64,000 bases of DNA from Neglectibacter sp. X58. Lineage in GTDB: Bacteria; Bacillota; Clostridia; Oscillospirales; Acutalibacteraceae. The stretch lies in contig NZ_QWEO01000008.1 in assembly GCF_009936035.1 (NCBI RefSeq), forward strand, positions 1 to 64,000, in the 5' to 3' direction. Positions 63,314 through 64,000 of this stretch are shown here, one piece after another. The notes under the pieces were generated by a model that saw only the letters and a program-made list of their open reading frames with translations, did no database searches and was not told where the DNA came from. The number at the start of each line of letters is the position of its first letter. Position 1 is the first letter of the stretch. The position numbers and the translations under genes were made by a program.

Positions 63314-64000
63314 ATGAAAAAATTTGCAATGCTTCTGGCAGCCCTGCTGCTGATGATGACTGTTTTCGCCGCCTGCGGCGAATCGAAGGACGCGGCTTCC
63401 GGCGCTTCCCAGCCCGGCGGCGCAGCCTCCAGTTCCGAAGCTGCCGGGGAGGAATCCGCCCAGCCCGCAGACACGGGCGACGGGGACAACACTCTGGTGA
63501 TGGCCACCAACGCTTTCTTCGAGCCTTACGAGTATTATGAAGGCGACGATATTGTGGGCATTGACGCCGAGGTGGGCAAGGCCATTGCAGACAAGCTGGG
63601 CATGGACTTTGAAATTTCCGACGTGGATTTTGACGCCATCATCCCCAACGTCCAGAGCGGCAAGGCCAGCATGGGCATGGCAGGCATGACGGTTACAGAG
63701 GACCGGCAGAAGAACGTGAACTTTACCCGCAGCTATGCCACTGCCGTGCAGGTGGTTATTGTGCCTGAGGGCAGCGACATTGCTGCCATTGACGATATGG
63801 CCGGCAAGAAGATTGGCGTGCAGCAGGGCACTACCGGCGACATCTACTGCTCTGCCCCTGTAGAGGAGGACGGCTTTGGCGAGGAAAACGTCACCCGCTA
63901 CAACAAGGGTACAGACGCGGTGATGGCCCTGCTTTCCGGCAAGGTGGACTGCGTGGTTATTGACAACGAGCCTGCCAAGGCTTTTGTGGCTGCCAACGAG
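63314..64000 (+). CDS. Amino-acid ABC transporter substrate-binding lipoprotein (partial)
   Basis: The first 229 residues of this gene are present; the window ends inside it. The signal peptide MKKFAMLLAALLLMMTVFAAC ends in a lipobox Cys21 (shown here as two parts: MKKFAMLLAALLL and MMTVFAAC). A Ser/Ala/Glu linker follows and then a family 3 solute-binding domain: FEPYEYYEGDDIVGIDAEVG, GKASMGMAGMTVTEDRQKNV and GKKIGVQQGTTGDIY. These fit polar amino-acid (Glu/Gln, Arg or His) binding proteins. The ATG at 63314 follows AAGGAGAG. Permease and ATPase genes would be expected downstream. Confidence 0.92.
   Translation, partial: MKKFAMLLAALLLMMTVFAACGESKDAASGASQPGGAASSSEAAGEESAQPADTGDGDNTLVMATNAFFEPYEYYEGDDIVGIDAEVGKAIADKLGMDFEISDVDFDAIIPNVQSGKASMGMAGMTVTEDRQKNVNFTRSYATAVQVVIVPEGSDIAAIDDMAGKKIGVQQGTTGDIYCSAPVEEDGFGEENVTRYNKGTDAVMALLSGKVDCVVIDNEPAKAFVAANE

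Noticed and set aside
1-64000. tRNA, rRNA, CRISPR, insertion sequences, prophage
   Set aside because: I scanned for cloverleaf arms, direct-repeat arrays, transposase-like proteins and phage modules and saw none. The GH25 gene alone does not indicate a prophage.

Overview
The window looks like a chromosome segment of a moderately high-GC, motile, Gram-positive anaerobe of the class Clostridia, most likely an Oscillospiraceae/Ruminococcaceae-type lineage. The evidence is a FliY/CheC/CheD/CheV chemotaxis set of the Bacillus-Clostridium type, strong AGGAGG ribosome sites with frequent GTG and TTG starts, near-consensus sigma-A promoters, a 2[4Fe-4S] ferredoxin and an iron-sulfur aldo/keto reductase. 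The genus cannot be fixed from sequence alone. I see no tRNA, rRNA, CRISPR array, transposase or prophage.

Layout. 1-5.9 kb holds small regulators and housekeeping genes: a DUF2975 membrane protein with a YozG-like regulator, an ABC-F ribosome-protection ATPase preceded by a leader peptide and a terminator, an XRE regulator divergent from a SAM methyltransferase, a ComFB-domain protein, and an orphan Soj-like ParA. 6.1-10.1 kb holds the late flagellar genes fliD and fliS and a probable export chaperone. 10.2-16.7 kb holds a membrane-anchored C39-like protease, an FtsE-like ATPase that has lost its catalytic residues, a methyl-accepting chemotaxis protein, a large FtsA-like actin-fold protein and a small lipoprotein.

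17.1-44.4 kb is one long fla/che cluster read left to right: flgB flgC fliE fliF fliG fliH fliI fliJ fliK flgD, a TIGR02530-type gene, flgE flbD motA motB fliM fliY cheY fliO fliP fliQ fliR flhB flhA fliA flgF flgG cheC cheD cheV and an EAL-HDOD gene. It has a sigma-A promoter before flgB, internal promoters before fliK and flhA, and a 17-bp-stem terminator at the end. These genes build the basal body, export gate, stator, rod and hook, supply the flagellar sigma factor, and adapt and dephosphorylate the chemotaxis pathway. FliL, FlhF and FlhG are absent from their usual places. Flagellin, hook-junction proteins, CheA, CheW, CheB and CheR must lie elsewhere.

44.5-64 kb is a housekeeping region. 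It holds a minus-strand set trmN6-rsmI-HAD phosphatase-TIM-barrel isomerase, a ferredoxin, an AraC regulator, a CtpE/Exp7-type P-type ATPase, a ricin-type lectin fused to a histone H1-like tail, a PfkB sugar kinase with a DegV protein, a DUF2752 protein, an aldo/keto reductase, a GH25 muramidase, two MATE exporters, an NCS2 purine permease, a MerR regulator, and the start of an amino-acid ABC transporter binding protein cut by the window edge.

The most interesting items are: a structured leader shared by parA and fliS, with compensatory base changes, that sits between the Shine-Dalgarno sequence and the start; a leader-peptide and terminator arrangement before the ABC-F gene; the FtsE-like pseudo-ATPase and FtsA-like protein beside the flagellar cluster; four identical-length copies of a CheY-binding-like motif in FliY; and the ricin/H1-like fusion.
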